The position numbers and the translations under genes were made by a program. Below the pieces are notes generated by a model, which searched no databases, was not told the DNA's origin, and saw only the letters and a list, made by a program, of their open reading frames with translations. This document shows positions 39,442 through 48,671 of a stretch of 52,722 bases of DNA, in pieces. Position 1 is the first letter of the stretch; each line of letters begins with the position of its first letter. The stretch is from contig VEQT01000012.1 in assembly GCA_018883065.1 (NCBI GenBank), positions 1-52,722 on the forward strand. The letters run 5' to 3'. The DNA comes from Flavobacterium sp. (lineage in GTDB: Bacteria; Bacteroidota; Bacteroidia; Flavobacteriales; Flavobacteriaceae).

Positions 39442-41955
39442 TTAAAAGTTGGGATTGAATCCAATGCGGATGCCAAATCGTGGAGCCTCGGGCCCATTGA
39501 TGTTTTTAAAATCGGTGCGCCATACAAAATCAAAGCGTAGCGGTCTGAAATTGCCATATCCAATATTTTCAATACCAAATCCATACTCAGCGTATGCCGA
39601 TCGTGACGGAGCAATGTACTCAATTGTCGATTGGTTGATGGCACTATTTTCTGGGCGAATGCTGCCGTATATGGCGCGATAAAATCCGATTTCTCGGAGT
39701 TTTAGTTTTTTTAAACCTGGAACTTTATTGAAAATATAGCCGTTAAAATGATGTTGAAAAGAGCCCATTATATAGGTATCGGTTACCATATCATAATAAT
39801 CAAGCAAACAAAAAGTTTTAAAATCAACCGAATACGATTGATTTGCAGCAACCGGATATAACAACGGCAGCGGAAGTGTTTCAAAACATTTTCCAACCTC
39901 AACATAGGGCCTGAAAATACCAAAATTACTTACAAAAACGGGCCTTGATACCGAAGCTTGTACTTTATTGTATGCCAGATCACTGCCTAAAAAACCACTA
40001 ATTCCACGCGTGTATTTAAGGGTGTAGGTGGGATGTAAGGTTGCCCCAAATCGTTGATCTACACCAAATCCATACACCACGCGCTTGGGCGTATAGGTAA
40101 ATGCTACATTAGTTGTAAAATCAGTAAGATTAGATCGTACGGTCGCGCCGTTGTCATAGGAATAATCCAAAGAGAAATAGTCGGGTGAGGCCGAACGAAT
40201 AAAGCGGTGAACCCCAGTGACTGATAAATGAAGATTTTTATGTATGGCCCAATCTACATATAAGGAGTTTTTGTTCACCCGAGACAAAAAGTAATTGGTG
40301 CCTCTCATAATGAGCAAATTTGTTTCGTTGACCGAATTTAATAAATCATTCACTTGCAAGCTCTGGCCTCCCAATTGCAAGTTATCGTTGATGTGGGCTA
40401 TACCCAATGTAATGCGTGGCTCTCGAAACAGCAAGTATTTTACCTCGCCCCCGTATTTAAGTTTGGTATCTAAGGTCCCATAGGCCGAATACACCCGCGT
40501 TCTAAATCGATCATCGGGCGTGATAAAACTGCGCAATCCCGCAGTGAGTCGGAGGCCTTCTACATTATTATTGGAAATCGTTTGCCACAAAGAGCCAAAC
40601 TGAACACCCTTAAACAAATCAAAGTATCCGGTTGATATAATAGTGATAGCCGTTGATACATTTTTTACGCGCGGATTGTCCTTTAATTCGCCAATTATTT
40701 TTCGCGTGCCAGCCAAGGTAGGATCTTTAGTTACAATTTTATCCCAGTAGGCATCCTGTTTTTCGAATTGATCCCGTCGAATTTGATTGATTTTCACCGC
40801 ATAAAAATCGTTTGCTCGATCTGGATTCAAATCGTATTCACTAAATACAATGTTTTTACGGACAAACAATCCTTTTTCTTGGTCATTCTTGGTAAGCAAA
40901 GTAAAATCACCTTCGTAAAAATCGCGTTCGGGCAAGAAAATACTATCGTCAACAATTTTAAAATTCTTTTCGATAGAAAGATTTCGAACCAAGTTTAAGT
41001 TGATGTTCTTATTAACCCGCATCGTCACCTCTGTAAGAGAAAAAGTACGGTCAACTACTTTAAAACTTCCTTCAAATCCAATGGTTCCCTCTTGTCTTGG
41101 GAAAAAATAAATTTGATAAGACTTGATGTTATTCTCAACAATACTGTCTTTGAGCACATAATCATAAATGCCATAACCGCGGGTTGAAATTGGACTCACA
41201 AAGGTTTTGTTGAGAATTTCTATGTCGTCTTGATACACATTAATATTTGAAAACGTATTGCTAATTCGGTCAAACAAGAATCCGTATTGACTTACACCAA
41301 TATTTCGCTCGGCTTCAACATCTATGCGTTCTTTTTTAAGAAGGTTATTTCCGTAAATGGCCTCGTAATTTTCTTTCATGTAAATGGGCACAAAAAAACG
41401 TTTGTCCTTTTGCCCTGATTTAATGATTTTTACAATGCTGTCGTATTGTTTGGCCATGGTTTTTTTAAGGAAAACACTATCCAAATTACTCAAGCCAATT
41501 GAAACCGAAGTGTATTTTTTATACTCGTAGGCCTTTACCAATTGAAGGCCATTTTTTTTCTTGTGTGCCCAAATGCCTTTCAAAATGCGGTAAGCAGGGT
41601 TTTCTTTTTTGGACAGGTGTTTTTTGGGGCGCGTAACAATAACTACCTCTTTGAGTTGTTGGCCATTTTTGAGTTTGATGCGCAAATTATCAGCCACATT
41701 ACCTGCTAAATTGACAATCTTGTCGGTAAAGCCAGTATAAGAAACTTCGATGGCTGTAAAATCCTTATCCGATTTTAAGGTAAATTTCCCGTCAATATCT
41801 GTGGTTACACCAATCTTAGAGTTTGCAAACATTACGTTAGCAAATGGTATCGGCTCATTGTTTTCATCGAGCACCACGCCACTCACTTTTGTCTGCGCCT
41901 GAATGGCGCTTACAAATGCAAAAAAGAAAACACAAACTGATATTAGGTATTTCAT
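39442..41955 (-). CDS. DUF5686 / carboxypeptidase-regulatory-like outer membrane protein
   Basis: 837 aa from the ATG at 41955. The frame is open to 42021, but those 22 codons run through the pdhB terminator and precede the signal peptide (MKYLISVCVFFFAFVSAIQAQ), so they are not coding. After the signal there is a carboxypeptidase-regulatory-like domain (about 22-105: SGVVLDENNEPIPFANVMFA), then the large DUF5686 region to the C-terminus, rich in beta-strands and ending in GIRIGFNPNF, as in outer-membrane barrels. Family function is unknown. No receptor-plug domain was found, so it is not a classical TonB receptor. Confidence 0.88.
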   Translation of the reverse strand: MKYLISVCVFFFAFVSAIQAQTKVSGVVLDENNEPIPFANVMFANSKIGVTTDIDGKFTLKSDKDFTAIEVSYTGFTDKIVNLAGNVADNLRIKLKNGQQLKEVVIVTRPKKHLSKKENPAYRILKGIWAHKKKNGLQLVKAYEYKKYTSVSIGLSNLDSVFLKKTMAKQYDSIVKIIKSGQKDKRFFVPIYMKENYEAIYGNNLLKKERIDVEAERNIGVSQYGFLFDRISNTFSNINVYQDDIEILNKTFVSPISTRGYGIYDYVLKDSIVENNIKSYQIYFFPRQEGTIGFEGSFKVVDRTFSLTEVTMRVNKNINLNLVRNLSIEKNFKIVDDSIFLPERDFYEGDFTLLTKNDQEKGLFVRKNIVFSEYDLNPDRANDFYAVKINQIRRDQFEKQDAYWDKIVTKDPTLAGTRKIIGELKDNPRVKNVSTAITIISTGYFDLFKGVQFGSLWQTISNNNVEGLRLTAGLRSFITPDDRFRTRVYSAYGTLDTKLKYGGEVKYLLFREPRITLGIAHINDNLQLGGQSLQVNDLLNSVNETNLLIMRGTNYFLSRVNKNSLYVDWAIHKNLHLSVTGVHRFIRSASPDYFSLDYSYDNGATVRSNLTDFTTNVAFTYTPKRVVYGFGVDQRFGATLHPTYTLKYTRGISGFLGSDLAYNKVQASVSRPVFVSNFGIFRPYVEVGKCFETLPLPLLYPVAANQSYSVDFKTFCLLDYYDMVTDTYIMGSFQHHFNGYIFNKVPGLKKLKLREIGFYRAIYGSIRPENSAINQSTIEYIAPSRSAYAEYGFGIENIGYGNFRPLRFDFVWRTDFKNINGPEAPRFGIRIGFNPNF

Positions 41956-41957
41956 GC

Positions 41958-41996
41958 CAAAAAAAAACTTCACCAAATCGTACTGATGAAGTTTCA
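41958..41996 (-). terminator. Intrinsic terminator of pdhB
   Basis: On the minus strand AACTTCATCA and TGGTGAAGTT (one wobble) flank an 8-nt loop, followed by nine Ts (plus strand A-run 41959-41967). It lies 56 bp after the pdhB stop and just before the DUF5686 ATG at 41955. Confidence 0.85.
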
Positions 41997-42051
41997 AAAA
42001 TAGGTTTTTTAAACGGGCCAATTGAAAAAATAATAGCCCGGTAATAAGTTG

Positions 42052-43029
42052 TTATTTGTACATTACTTTTTTAACAGCTTTTACCACATCGCTTGAATTC
42101 GGCAACCATTCTTTCAATAAGGTTGGTGAATACGGAGCAGGTGTATCAGCTGTGGTGATGCGTTGTATGGGTGCGTCCAAGTAATCAAAGGCGCGTTCTT
42201 GTACCATATAGGTTATTTCTGATGCAACACTGGCAAATGGCCAGGCTTCTTCAAGTACAACCAAGCGGTTGGTTTTTTTAACTGATGTCAGAATTGCTTC
42301 GTAATCCATTGGACGTACGGTTCTCAAATCAATGATTTCACATGAAATGCCTTCTTTTGCCAATTCGTCAGCCGCGATTATCGCCTCTTTTATGATTTTT
42401 CCAAAAGATACTATGGTCACATCTGATCCTTCTCTTTTAATATCAGCCACGCCCAATGGAATCGTGTATTCGCCTTCAGGCACCTCCCCTTTGTCACCAT
42501 ACATTTGCTCCGATTCCATAAAAATAACCGGATCATTATCGCGAATGGCTGATTTCAATAATCCTTTGGCATCATATACGGTAGAGGGAACTACCACTTT
42601 TAATCCGGGTGTATTGGCAAACCAATTTTCAAACGCTTGCGAGTGCGTAGCACCCAATTGTCCTGCAGAAGCAGTTGGTCCGCGAAACACCATTGGCATA
42701 GGGAATTGTCCCGCCGACATTTGGCGCATTTTGGCTGCATTATTTATGATTTGATCAATCCCCACCAACGAAAAGTTGAAAGTCATGTATTCTACAATTG
42801 GACGACAACCGTTCATAGCAGATCCCACTGCAATTCCGGCAAATCCAAGCTCGGCAATTGGCGTATCGATTACTCGTTTAGGGCCAAATTCGTCGAGCAT
42901 GCCTTTAGAGGCTTTGTAAGCTCCATTGTATTCAGCTACTTCTTCTCCCATCAAATACACTGATTCATCGCGACGCATTTCTTCGCTCATGGCTTCGGCG
43001 ATCGCTTCTCTAAATTGTATCGTTCTCAT
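42052..43029 (-). CDS. pdhB: Pyruvate dehydrogenase E1 component, beta subunit
   Basis: 325 aa, typical. Transketolase-like Pyr domain with REAIAEAMSEEMRRDESVYLMGEEV (ThDP-activating Glu), VEYMTFNF, NNAAKMRQMSAGQFPMPMVFRG, then the C-terminal transketolase domain with SCEIIDLRTVRPMDYEAI and VVLEEAWPFASVASEI. It forms the alpha2beta2 E1 that decarboxylates pyruvate and passes acetyl to E2. pdhA and E2 are not in the window, so it stands alone with its own promoter (43086) and terminator. Confidence 0.94.
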   Translation of the reverse strand: MRTIQFREAIAEAMSEEMRRDESVYLMGEEVAEYNGAYKASKGMLDEFGPKRVIDTPIAELGFAGIAVGSAMNGCRPIVEYMTFNFSLVGIDQIINNAAKMRQMSAGQFPMPMVFRGPTASAGQLGATHSQAFENWFANTPGLKVVVPSTVYDAKGLLKSAIRDNDPVIFMESEQMYGDKGEVPEGEYTIPLGVADIKREGSDVTIVSFGKIIKEAIIAADELAKEGISCEIIDLRTVRPMDYEAILTSVKKTNRLVVLEEAWPFASVASEITYMVQERAFDYLDAPIQRITTADTPAPYSPTLLKEWLPNSSDVVKAVKKVMYK

Positions 43030-43085
43030 AAATAATTGCGGTTATTACGGTGCATTGAAATGCTATTTTTCTTCATTTCGAGCAG

Positions 43086-43093
43086 CAAAAATA
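43086..43093 (-). promoter_or_regulatory. Promoter of pdhB (-7 and -33)
   Basis: The minus strand reads TATTTTTG (exact TAnnTTTG), with TTG at 43113-43111, 17 bp upstream. The ATG is 56 bp downstream. It faces away from the etfB promoter at 43232. Confidence 0.6.
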
Positions 43094-43231
43094 AATATTT
43101 TATATCAGTTCAACGCAATATTTAATTGAAATTACCACAGTATGTTTTGATCAAAAAAAGAATCGTTTACGAAATCGTTATAATAGGCAGAATATTATCT
43201 AAAATGGGCTTTTTATTTGAAATTAATGTGC

Positions 43232-43239
43232 TAATTTTG
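43232..43239 (+). promoter_or_regulatory. Candidate -7 promoter element for etfBA
   Basis: TAATTTTG (exact TAnnTTTG), 32 bp upstream of the etfB ATG. A TTTG at 43216-43219 is only 12 bp away, too close for a standard -33. The divergent pdhB promoter lies in the same 242-bp gap. Confidence 0.5.
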
Positions 43240-43271
43240 TCCAGAATTTTTAACAAAAACTTGCCCAATCG

Positions 43272-44015
43272 ATGAAAATATTAGTTTGCATCAGTCACGT
43301 TCCTGATACTACTTCCAAAATTAATTTTACCAATGCTGATACCGAATTTGACACCAACGGTGTTCAATTTGTAATCAATCCCAACGACGAATTTGGACTT
43401 ACTCGAGCCATTTGGTTTCAAGAACAACAAGGCGCACACATTACGGTTGTAAATGTGGGCGGTCCAGAAACCGAACCAACCTTACGCAAAGCACTTGCTA
43501 TTGGTGCAGATGAAGCTATTCGCGTTAATGCCGTCCCAGTGGATGGTTATTTTGTAGCCAATGCCCTTGCAAACGTGATACAAAATGGCGCTTATGATTT
43601 GATCATAGCAGGTAAAGAATCCTTAGATTACAATGGCGGTATGGTTCCTGGCTTGTTGGCCGGCATACTTGATTATTCCTTTGTGAATTCGTGTATCGAA
43701 TTAACGATTGATGGAAACACAGCCAAAGCAGCCCGTGAAATTGACGGCGGAAAAGAATTTTTAACAGCCTCATTGCCTTTAATTATTGGTGGACAAAAAG
43801 GATTGGTAGAAGAGAAAGATCTTCGCATTCCGAATATGCGAGGGATTATGACTGCACGAACCAAAACGCTCACTGTAATTGAAGCAAATGCATCAGCACA
43901 AAGTTCATCCGTACAATTTGAAAAACCAGCAGCCAAATCGGCAGTAAAATTAGTGGCTGCAGACCAGCTAGACGAGCTAATTAATTTGTTGCACAACGAA
44001 GCCAAAGTAATCTAA
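43272..44015 (+). CDS. etfB: Electron transfer flavoprotein, beta subunit
   Basis: 247 aa. Adenine-nucleotide alpha-hydrolase-like fold: KILVCISHVPDTTSKINF, NPNDEFGLTRAI, GPETEPTLRKALAIGADEAI, LIIAGKESLDYNGGMVPGLLA (AMP site) and the C-terminal anchor PAAKSAVKLV. With EtfA it accepts electrons from acyl-CoA and other dehydrogenases and passes them to the ETF:quinone route. etfA follows after 36 bp. A 10-residue Ala/Ser linker near the end (ANASAQSSS) is ordinary. Confidence 0.95.
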   Translation: MKILVCISHVPDTTSKINFTNADTEFDTNGVQFVINPNDEFGLTRAIWFQEQQGAHITVVNVGGPETEPTLRKALAIGADEAIRVNAVPVDGYFVANALANVIQNGAYDLIIAGKESLDYNGGMVPGLLAGILDYSFVNSCIELTIDGNTAKAAREIDGGKEFLTASLPLIIGGQKGLVEEKDLRIPNMRGIMTARTKTLTVIEANASAQSSSVQFEKPAAKSAVKLVAADQLDELINLLHNEAKVI

Positions 44016-44051
44016 CCATTTGCCAAACCTAATCTTTAAATACCAACAAAC

Positions 44052-45014
44052 ATGTCAATATTAATTTATGCAGAATCAGCTGATGGCAAACTCAAAAAAG
44101 TAGCTTTTGAACTGGCTTCTTATGCCAAAAAAGTAGCCGAATCATGGGGCACAACCGTAACTGCAATAACCATAAACAACAGTAACACCAGTGAGTTAGC
44201 CACATACGGTGTTGACAAAGTGATTTGTGCATCACATTCAGATCTTGATAAATTCAACGCCCGCAATTATGCCGAGGTCGTGCAACAGGCAGCCAAAAAA
44301 GAAAACAGTTCGTTAGTTGTGCTTTCAGCCACTACAGATAGCTTATACATTGGCCCCATGCTGAGTATATTTTTAGGTGCAGGCTTTGCCTCAAATGTAG
44401 TCTCACTACCTTCTAGTCAAAGTCCATTGCGCCTAAAAAGAACCGCTTTTTCAAACAAAGCATTCGTGGTTTCTGAATTAAATAACAGTTGCAACGTAAT
44501 TAGCATAGCAAAAAATTCATTTGGTTTATTCCCATCAACTGGGGCTGCAACGCAAGAGAATTTTGTTCCTACGCTCTCCGCAACTGCGTCAAAAGTGGAC
44601 GTTACTGGAGTTGAAAAATCAACTGGAAAAGTAACCATAGCCGATGCGGATATTGTAGTTTCAGCTGGAAGAGGATTAAAAGGACCCGAAAACTGGGGCA
44701 TGATTGAAGAATTAGCCACTGTACTTGGAGCAGCTACAGCTTGTTCAAAACCCGTATCTGATTTGGGTTGGCGATCACACAGTGAACACGTAGGTCAAAC
44801 CGGAAAACCTGTTGCAACTAATTTATACATTGCCATCGGTATATCGGGAGCCATTCAGCACATTGCAGGTGTAAACTCATCTAAAGTTAAAGTAGTTATC
44901 AACACTGATCCTGAAGCTCCTTTCTTTAAAGTAGCAGATTATGGCGTAGTGGGTGACGCTTTTGAAGTGGTTCCCCAATTGATTGAAAAACTAAAAGCAT
45001 TTAAGGCACAATAA
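44052..45014 (+). CDS. etfA: Electron transfer flavoprotein, alpha subunit
   Basis: 320 aa. N-terminal nucleotide-hydrolase-like domain followed by the FAD-binding C-terminal domain: VSAGRGLKGPENWGMIEELA, CSKPVSDLGWRSHSEHVGQTGK, YIAIGISGAIQHIAG, INTDPEAPFFKVADYGVVGD. These cover the FAD contacts of EtfA. It forms a heterodimer with EtfB and lies 36 bp after etfB. A terminator follows at 45035. Confidence 0.95.
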   Translation: MSILIYAESADGKLKKVAFELASYAKKVAESWGTTVTAITINNSNTSELATYGVDKVICASHSDLDKFNARNYAEVVQQAAKKENSSLVVLSATTDSLYIGPMLSIFLGAGFASNVVSLPSSQSPLRLKRTAFSNKAFVVSELNNSCNVISIAKNSFGLFPSTGAATQENFVPTLSATASKVDVTGVEKSTGKVTIADADIVVSAGRGLKGPENWGMIEELATVLGAATACSKPVSDLGWRSHSEHVGQTGKPVATNLYIAIGISGAIQHIAGVNSSKVKVVINTDPEAPFFKVADYGVVGDAFEVVPQLIEKLKAFKAQ

Positions 45015-45034
45015 TTGTTGCTCTACTATACGCT

Positions 45035-45063
45035 AGCCCTTTGAATTTCAGAGGGCTTTTTTA
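45035..45063 (+). terminator. Intrinsic terminator of etfBA
   Basis: AGCCCTTTGA and TCAGAGGGCT (one G-T wobble) flank a 3-nt loop, followed by a six-T run. It is 20 bp after the etfA stop. Confidence 0.88.
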
Positions 45064-45099
45064 TTTCCTGTAAGTATTGGCGTATTCATCAAATCCACT

Positions 45100-45107
45100 T
45101 ACTTTTG
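45100..45107 (+). promoter_or_regulatory. Candidate -7 promoter element for the DUF151 gene
   Basis: TACTTTTG (exact TAnnTTTG) with TTG at 45077-45079, 20 bp upstream. The ATG at 45113 is only 5 bp beyond the element, so the mRNA would start at or next to the initiation codon. Confidence 0.5.
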
Positions 45108-45112
45108 CAAGC

Positions 45113-45754
45113 ATGAGTTTAATTTTATTATCCATAAAAGGTATATCGTATAGCCAAACCCAAAATGGAGCCTATGCATTAGTGCTCAATGAGGTGGGCG
45201 GAAACCGCACAATACCCATTGTAATTGGTGCTTTTGAAGCACAAGCCATTGCCATTGCTATGGAAAAAGAAATTACTCCCCCGCGACCGCTAACCCACGA
45301 TTTATTTAAAAATTTTGCAGATTCTTTTCATATTCAACTCAAAAAAGTTCTGATTCACAAATTGGTGGATGGGGTGTTTTACTCCAGTATTGTATGTGAA
45401 CGCGACGGAATTGAACAGGCAATCGATGCCCGAACTTCGGATGCCATTGCCCTAGCCCTTCGATTTTCAGCACCTATTTTTACCTATCCCAATATCCTAG
45501 ATAAAGCGGGTGTTCACCTCAACACAAACCGCAATAGCGACGAGGATGAATTAGCCGATGATGTGCTGATGCCATTGCAAGAAAACGAAAATCAAGAAGC
45601 AGAAGAAACGACTACTTCTGTCTATGCTAAACATTCAATCGTAGAATTGTATGAGTCATTAGACAACGCAATTCAGCAAGAAGACTATGAAAAAGCAGCT
45701 CATATTCGCGATGAAATTTCAAAACGCGAAGACCAAAATTTGTCAAACGCATGA
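45113..45754 (+). CDS. Bifunctional nuclease (DUF151) with UVR motif
   Basis: 213 aa from the ATG at 45113; the frame extends back to a TTG at 45077 that falls within the promoter, so it is not the start. DUF151 bifunctional DNase/RNase domain: [35 protein letters not shown] [62 protein letters not shown]-like helix ([20 protein letters not shown]) follows at the C-terminus after an acidic linker. The fusion suggests contact with nucleic-acid repair or ribonucleoprotein partners. It is overlapped by thyA (ATGA). Confidence 0.9.
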   Translation: MSLILLSIKGISYSQTQNGAYALVLNEVGGNRTIPIVIGAFEAQAIAIAMEKEITPPRPLTHDLFKNFADSFHIQLKKVLIHKLVDGVFYSSIVCERDGIEQAIDARTSDAIALALRFSAPIFTYPNILDKAGVHLNTNRNSDEDELADDVLMPLQENENQEAEETTTSVYAKHSIVELYESLDNAIQQEDYEKAAHIRDEISKREDQNLSNA

Positions 45755-46575
45755 AACAATACCACGACTTAGTAAAGCACGTACTCGAAACAGGAACCTT
45801 TAAAGGCGATCGCACCGGAACTGGAACCAAAAGTGTTTTTGGCTACCAAATGCGTTTTGATTTGAGTGAAGGATTTCCTATGGTGACTACCAAAAAATTA
45901 CACCTTAAATCAATTATTTACGAGTTGTTGTGGTTTTTAAAAGGCGACACCAACGTGACGTATTTACAAGAAAACGGGGTAAAAATTTGGGACGAATGGG
46001 CCGATGAAGCAGGTAATTTGGGTCCTGTTTACGGCCGCCAATGGCGCAATTGGAACAACGAGGAAATTGATCAAATCGCTGAATTGATTGAATCCCTCAA
46101 AACCAATCCCAATAGCCGAAGATTACTCATTTCTGCTTGGAATCCATCTGTATTACCAGATACTACACAATCATTTGCCGAAAACGTAGCCAATGGCAAA
46201 GTAGCTTTGCCGCCTTGTCACGCCTTTTTTCAGTTTTATGTAGCCAATGGTAAACTTTCGTGCCAGCTTTACCAGCGCTCAGCGGACATCTTTTTGGGCG
46301 TGCCGTTTAACATTGCCTCCTATGCATTACTCACCATGATGATTGCTCAAGTATGTGAGTTGCAAGTAGGTGAATTCATCCATACATTTGGAGACGCGCA
46401 CATTTACACCAACCATATTGAGCAGTTGGAATTGCAATTGTCACGCGAGCCTAGACCATTACCCACCATGAAGTTGAATCCAGCTGTTAAAGACATTTTT
46501 GAGTTTACTTTTGATGATTTTACTTTAGAAGGATACGATCCACACCCGCATATTAAAGGGGCTGTTGCGGTATAA
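45751..46575 (+). CDS. thyA: Thymidylate synthase
   Basis: 274 aa. Methylates dUMP to dTMP with 5,10-methylene-THF. Motifs: [29 protein letters not shown], the catalytic [12 protein letters not shown] (Cys156), [20 protein letters not shown], and the dUMP-binding [11 protein letters not shown]. It overlaps the DUF151 stop by 4 bp (ATGA), and folA follows 124 bp later, so the three are probably one unit. DHFR recycles the dihydrofolate it makes. Length is normal for ThyA. Confidence 0.95.
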   Translation: MKQYHDLVKHVLETGTFKGDRTGTGTKSVFGYQMRFDLSEGFPMVTTKKLHLKSIIYELLWFLKGDTNVTYLQENGVKIWDEWADEAGNLGPVYGRQWRNWNNEEIDQIAELIESLKTNPNSRRLLISAWNPSVLPDTTQSFAENVANGKVALPPCHAFFQFYVANGKLSCQLYQRSADIFLGVPFNIASYALLTMMIAQVCELQVGEFIHTFGDAHIYTNHIEQLELQLSREPRPLPTMKLNPAVKDIFEFTFDDFTLEGYDPHPHIKGAVAV

Positions 46576-46699
46576 TCAAGACGCATTCAATCCAGCTGGT
46601 CTTTGTCGAGCCATTTAACTTTACGAAATATCTTACATACCAAAAGCGTGAAAAAATCGTTTGATAATGTCTACTTTTACGCACGAAAAATCATAGGTT

Positions 46700-47203
46700 A
46701 TGATAACACTTATTGCCGCCGTTGGCCTGCGCAACGAACTAGGAAAAGACAATCAAATGTTGTGGCATTTACCCAATGATTTCAAACATTTTAAGGCAAT
46801 CACATCGGGTCATCATGTAATTATGGGACGAAAAACATTTGAGAGTTTACCTGGAATTTTGCCCAATCGCACGCACATTGTCATTAGTCGAAATGCAGAT
46901 TGGCAAAAAGAGGGCGTGCTGGTGGCAAACAACTTAGATGCTGCATTTGCCAAAGTACCCACTGGTGATGACGCTTTTGTGATTGGAGGCGGAGAAATAT
47001 ACAGTCAAGCCATTTCCCAAGCTGAACGAATTGAATTAACCCGAGTGGAAACCCAAATGGAAGCCGATACTTTTTTCCCTGAAATCAATCCAGCTGAATG
47101 GAAATTAGTTTCAGATGAAGCACATCCCGCCGATGAACGTCACGCCTATGCTTATCGATTTCAGCGTTACGAAAAAAGTACAAGTGCATTGAGTACAGAA
47201 TAG
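46700..47203 (+). CDS. folA: Dihydrofolate reductase
   Basis: 167 aa. Reduces dihydrofolate to tetrahydrofolate with NADPH. Motifs: LIAAVGLRNELGKDNQMLWHLPNDF (Asp27-type substrate contact), VIMGRKTFESLPGILPNRTHIVIS (NADPH site), and FVIGGGEIYSQAI. It is the partner of thyA upstream and 19 bp before ubiE/menG. Length is typical of bacterial FolA. Confidence 0.95.
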   Translation: MITLIAAVGLRNELGKDNQMLWHLPNDFKHFKAITSGHHVIMGRKTFESLPGILPNRTHIVISRNADWQKEGVLVANNLDAAFAKVPTGDDAFVIGGGEIYSQAISQAERIELTRVETQMEADTFFPEINPAEWKLVSDEAHPADERHAYAYRFQRYEKSTSALSTE

Positions 47204-47222
47204 TATATTTGCAAAAAAAATC

Positions 47223-47951
47223 ATGAATCCGCACATCACCCCCTATAATTCGGCCTCACAAAGCAAGAAGGAGCAGGTTGCACAAATGTTTGACACTATA
47301 GCAGGCAATTATGACGGGTTAAACCGAGTGATCTCGTTTGGAATTGATAAAAAGTGGCGAAAAAAAGTAGTGGCATTGGCTACGGCAAATCAACCCAAAC
47401 GTATACTTGACATTGCTACTGGCACAGGTGATTTGGCTTTGCTAATGGCTCAAAGTAGTGTAGAAAAAATAATTGGCTTAGACATTTCTGCAGGCATGCT
47501 TGCAGTGGGACAACAAAAAATTAATCAGCAAAAGTTGGACCACAAAATTGAAATGGTATTAGCCGATTCTGAGCAAATGCCTTTTGAAGACAATAGCTTT
47601 GACGCCATCACAGTGGCTTTTGGCATTCGAAATTTTGAACATTTATCGGTGGGTTTAAGCGAAATACTACGCGTACTTAAACCAGGAGGAGTTTTTGTAA
47701 TACTAGAAACATCAAATCCAACAAAGTTTCCTTTTAAACAAGGGTATTTCTTTTACACCAAATGGATTTTACCACTTATCGGAAAACTGTTGTCCAAAGA
47801 CAATCAAGCCTATGGCTATTTGTCAAAATCGGCGGCGGCTTTTCCTTTTGGAGAGGCCTTGTGTACTATTTTACGCCAAACTGGGTTTGTTAAAATACAT
47901 GCGAAACCACAAACCTTTGGGGTTGCATCCATATATACAGCAACAAAATAA
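47223..47951 (+). CDS. menG: Demethylmenaquinone methyltransferase (UbiE/MenG)
   Basis: 242 aa. SAM-dependent methylation of demethylmenaquinone to menaquinone; in this lineage the quinone is menaquinone. Motifs: MFDTIAGNYDGLNRVISFGIDK, the SAM-binding ILDIATGTGDLALLMA, GLDISAGMLAVGQQKI, DSEQMPFEDNSFDAITVAFG, and FKQGYFFYTKWILPLIGKL. It lies 19 bp after folA and 3 bp before porT. The motif order is standard. Confidence 0.94.
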   Translation: MNPHITPYNSASQSKKEQVAQMFDTIAGNYDGLNRVISFGIDKKWRKKVVALATANQPKRILDIATGTGDLALLMAQSSVEKIIGLDISAGMLAVGQQKINQQKLDHKIEMVLADSEQMPFEDNSFDAITVAFGIRNFEHLSVGLSEILRVLKPGGVFVILETSNPTKFPFKQGYFFYTKWILPLIGKLLSKDNQAYGYLSKSAAAFPFGEALCTILRQTGFVKIHAKPQTFGVASIYTATK

Positions 47952-47954
47952 AGC

Positions 47955-48659
47955 ATGAAAAAGCTACTACTTGGTTTACTGGTATTGTTTACTCTCGGTC
48001 TTTCGGCGCAGGGAGTAAAAGGAATGTTTAGCAAAGACCCAATTGTTAACTTAGAAAATTTTGACAAACAACGGGTGCATTGGGGTTATTTTTTAGGATT
48101 TAGCATGTATGATTATGCCATTGACTACAAAGAACTTGCAGCTGATGTTACTGTAAATCAAACTACTGGATTTAATGTTGGTTTAGTTGGTGATTTAAAA
48201 CTCCAAGAGTATATTAATCTGCGCTTTGAACCGGGCTTGTATTACACCACACGAAACCTTGTTTTTCCAAACTTTTCAGATGCAACAGATGCCGAGCGAA
48301 AAGTTCCGGCTACTTATATTCATTTTCCATTATTGCTAAAATTTTCATCAAAACGAACGGGCAACATTCGTCCGTACTTGTTGGGTGGGGTGTCAACAAC
48401 CTTAAATTTATCGAGCAATTCCAAATCGATTGACGACAACATGCAAGGCAAATTTCGTGTACAACAATGGACAAAGAACTACGAACTGGGTTTTGGGATT
48501 GATTTGTACATGGAATACTTTAAATTCTCTCCGTCTATTCGTGGAGTGTTTGGACTCGGTGATGAATTGGTTCGCGACACTGATCCACTAAGTCCTTGGA
48601 CCAGCAACATCAATTCAATGAAGACCAGGGCCATATTGGTAAACTTTACGTTTCATTAA
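47955..48659 (+). CDS. porT: PorT/SprT family outer membrane protein
   Basis: 234 aa. Signal peptide 1-19 (ending GLSAQG). The rest is a small outer-membrane beta-barrel: VHWGYFLGFSMYDYAIDY, INLRFEPGLYYTTRNL, YIHFPLLLKFSSKR, RPYLLGGVSTTLNL, and a C-terminal aromatic strand ending VNFTFH. PorT (SprT in F. johnsoniae) is required for type IX secretion and gliding. It is 3 bp after ubiE/menG, the arrangement also known for flavobacterial sprT. The sorting-domain proteins in this window are its likely cargo in general terms. Confidence 0.85.
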   Translation: MKKLLLGLLVLFTLGLSAQGVKGMFSKDPIVNLENFDKQRVHWGYFLGFSMYDYAIDYKELAADVTVNQTTGFNVGLVGDLKLQEYINLRFEPGLYYTTRNLVFPNFSDATDAERKVPATYIHFPLLLKFSSKRTGNIRPYLLGGVSTTLNLSSNSKSIDDNMQGKFRVQQWTKNYELGFGIDLYMEYFKFSPSIRGVFGLGDELVRDTDPLSPWTSNINSMKTRAILVNFTFH

Positions 48660-48671
48660 GCCAAATAATAG

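Noticed and set aside
41956..42021. Upstream start of the DUF5686 gene
   Set aside because: The 22 extra residues run through the pdhB terminator hairpin and precede the signal peptide.
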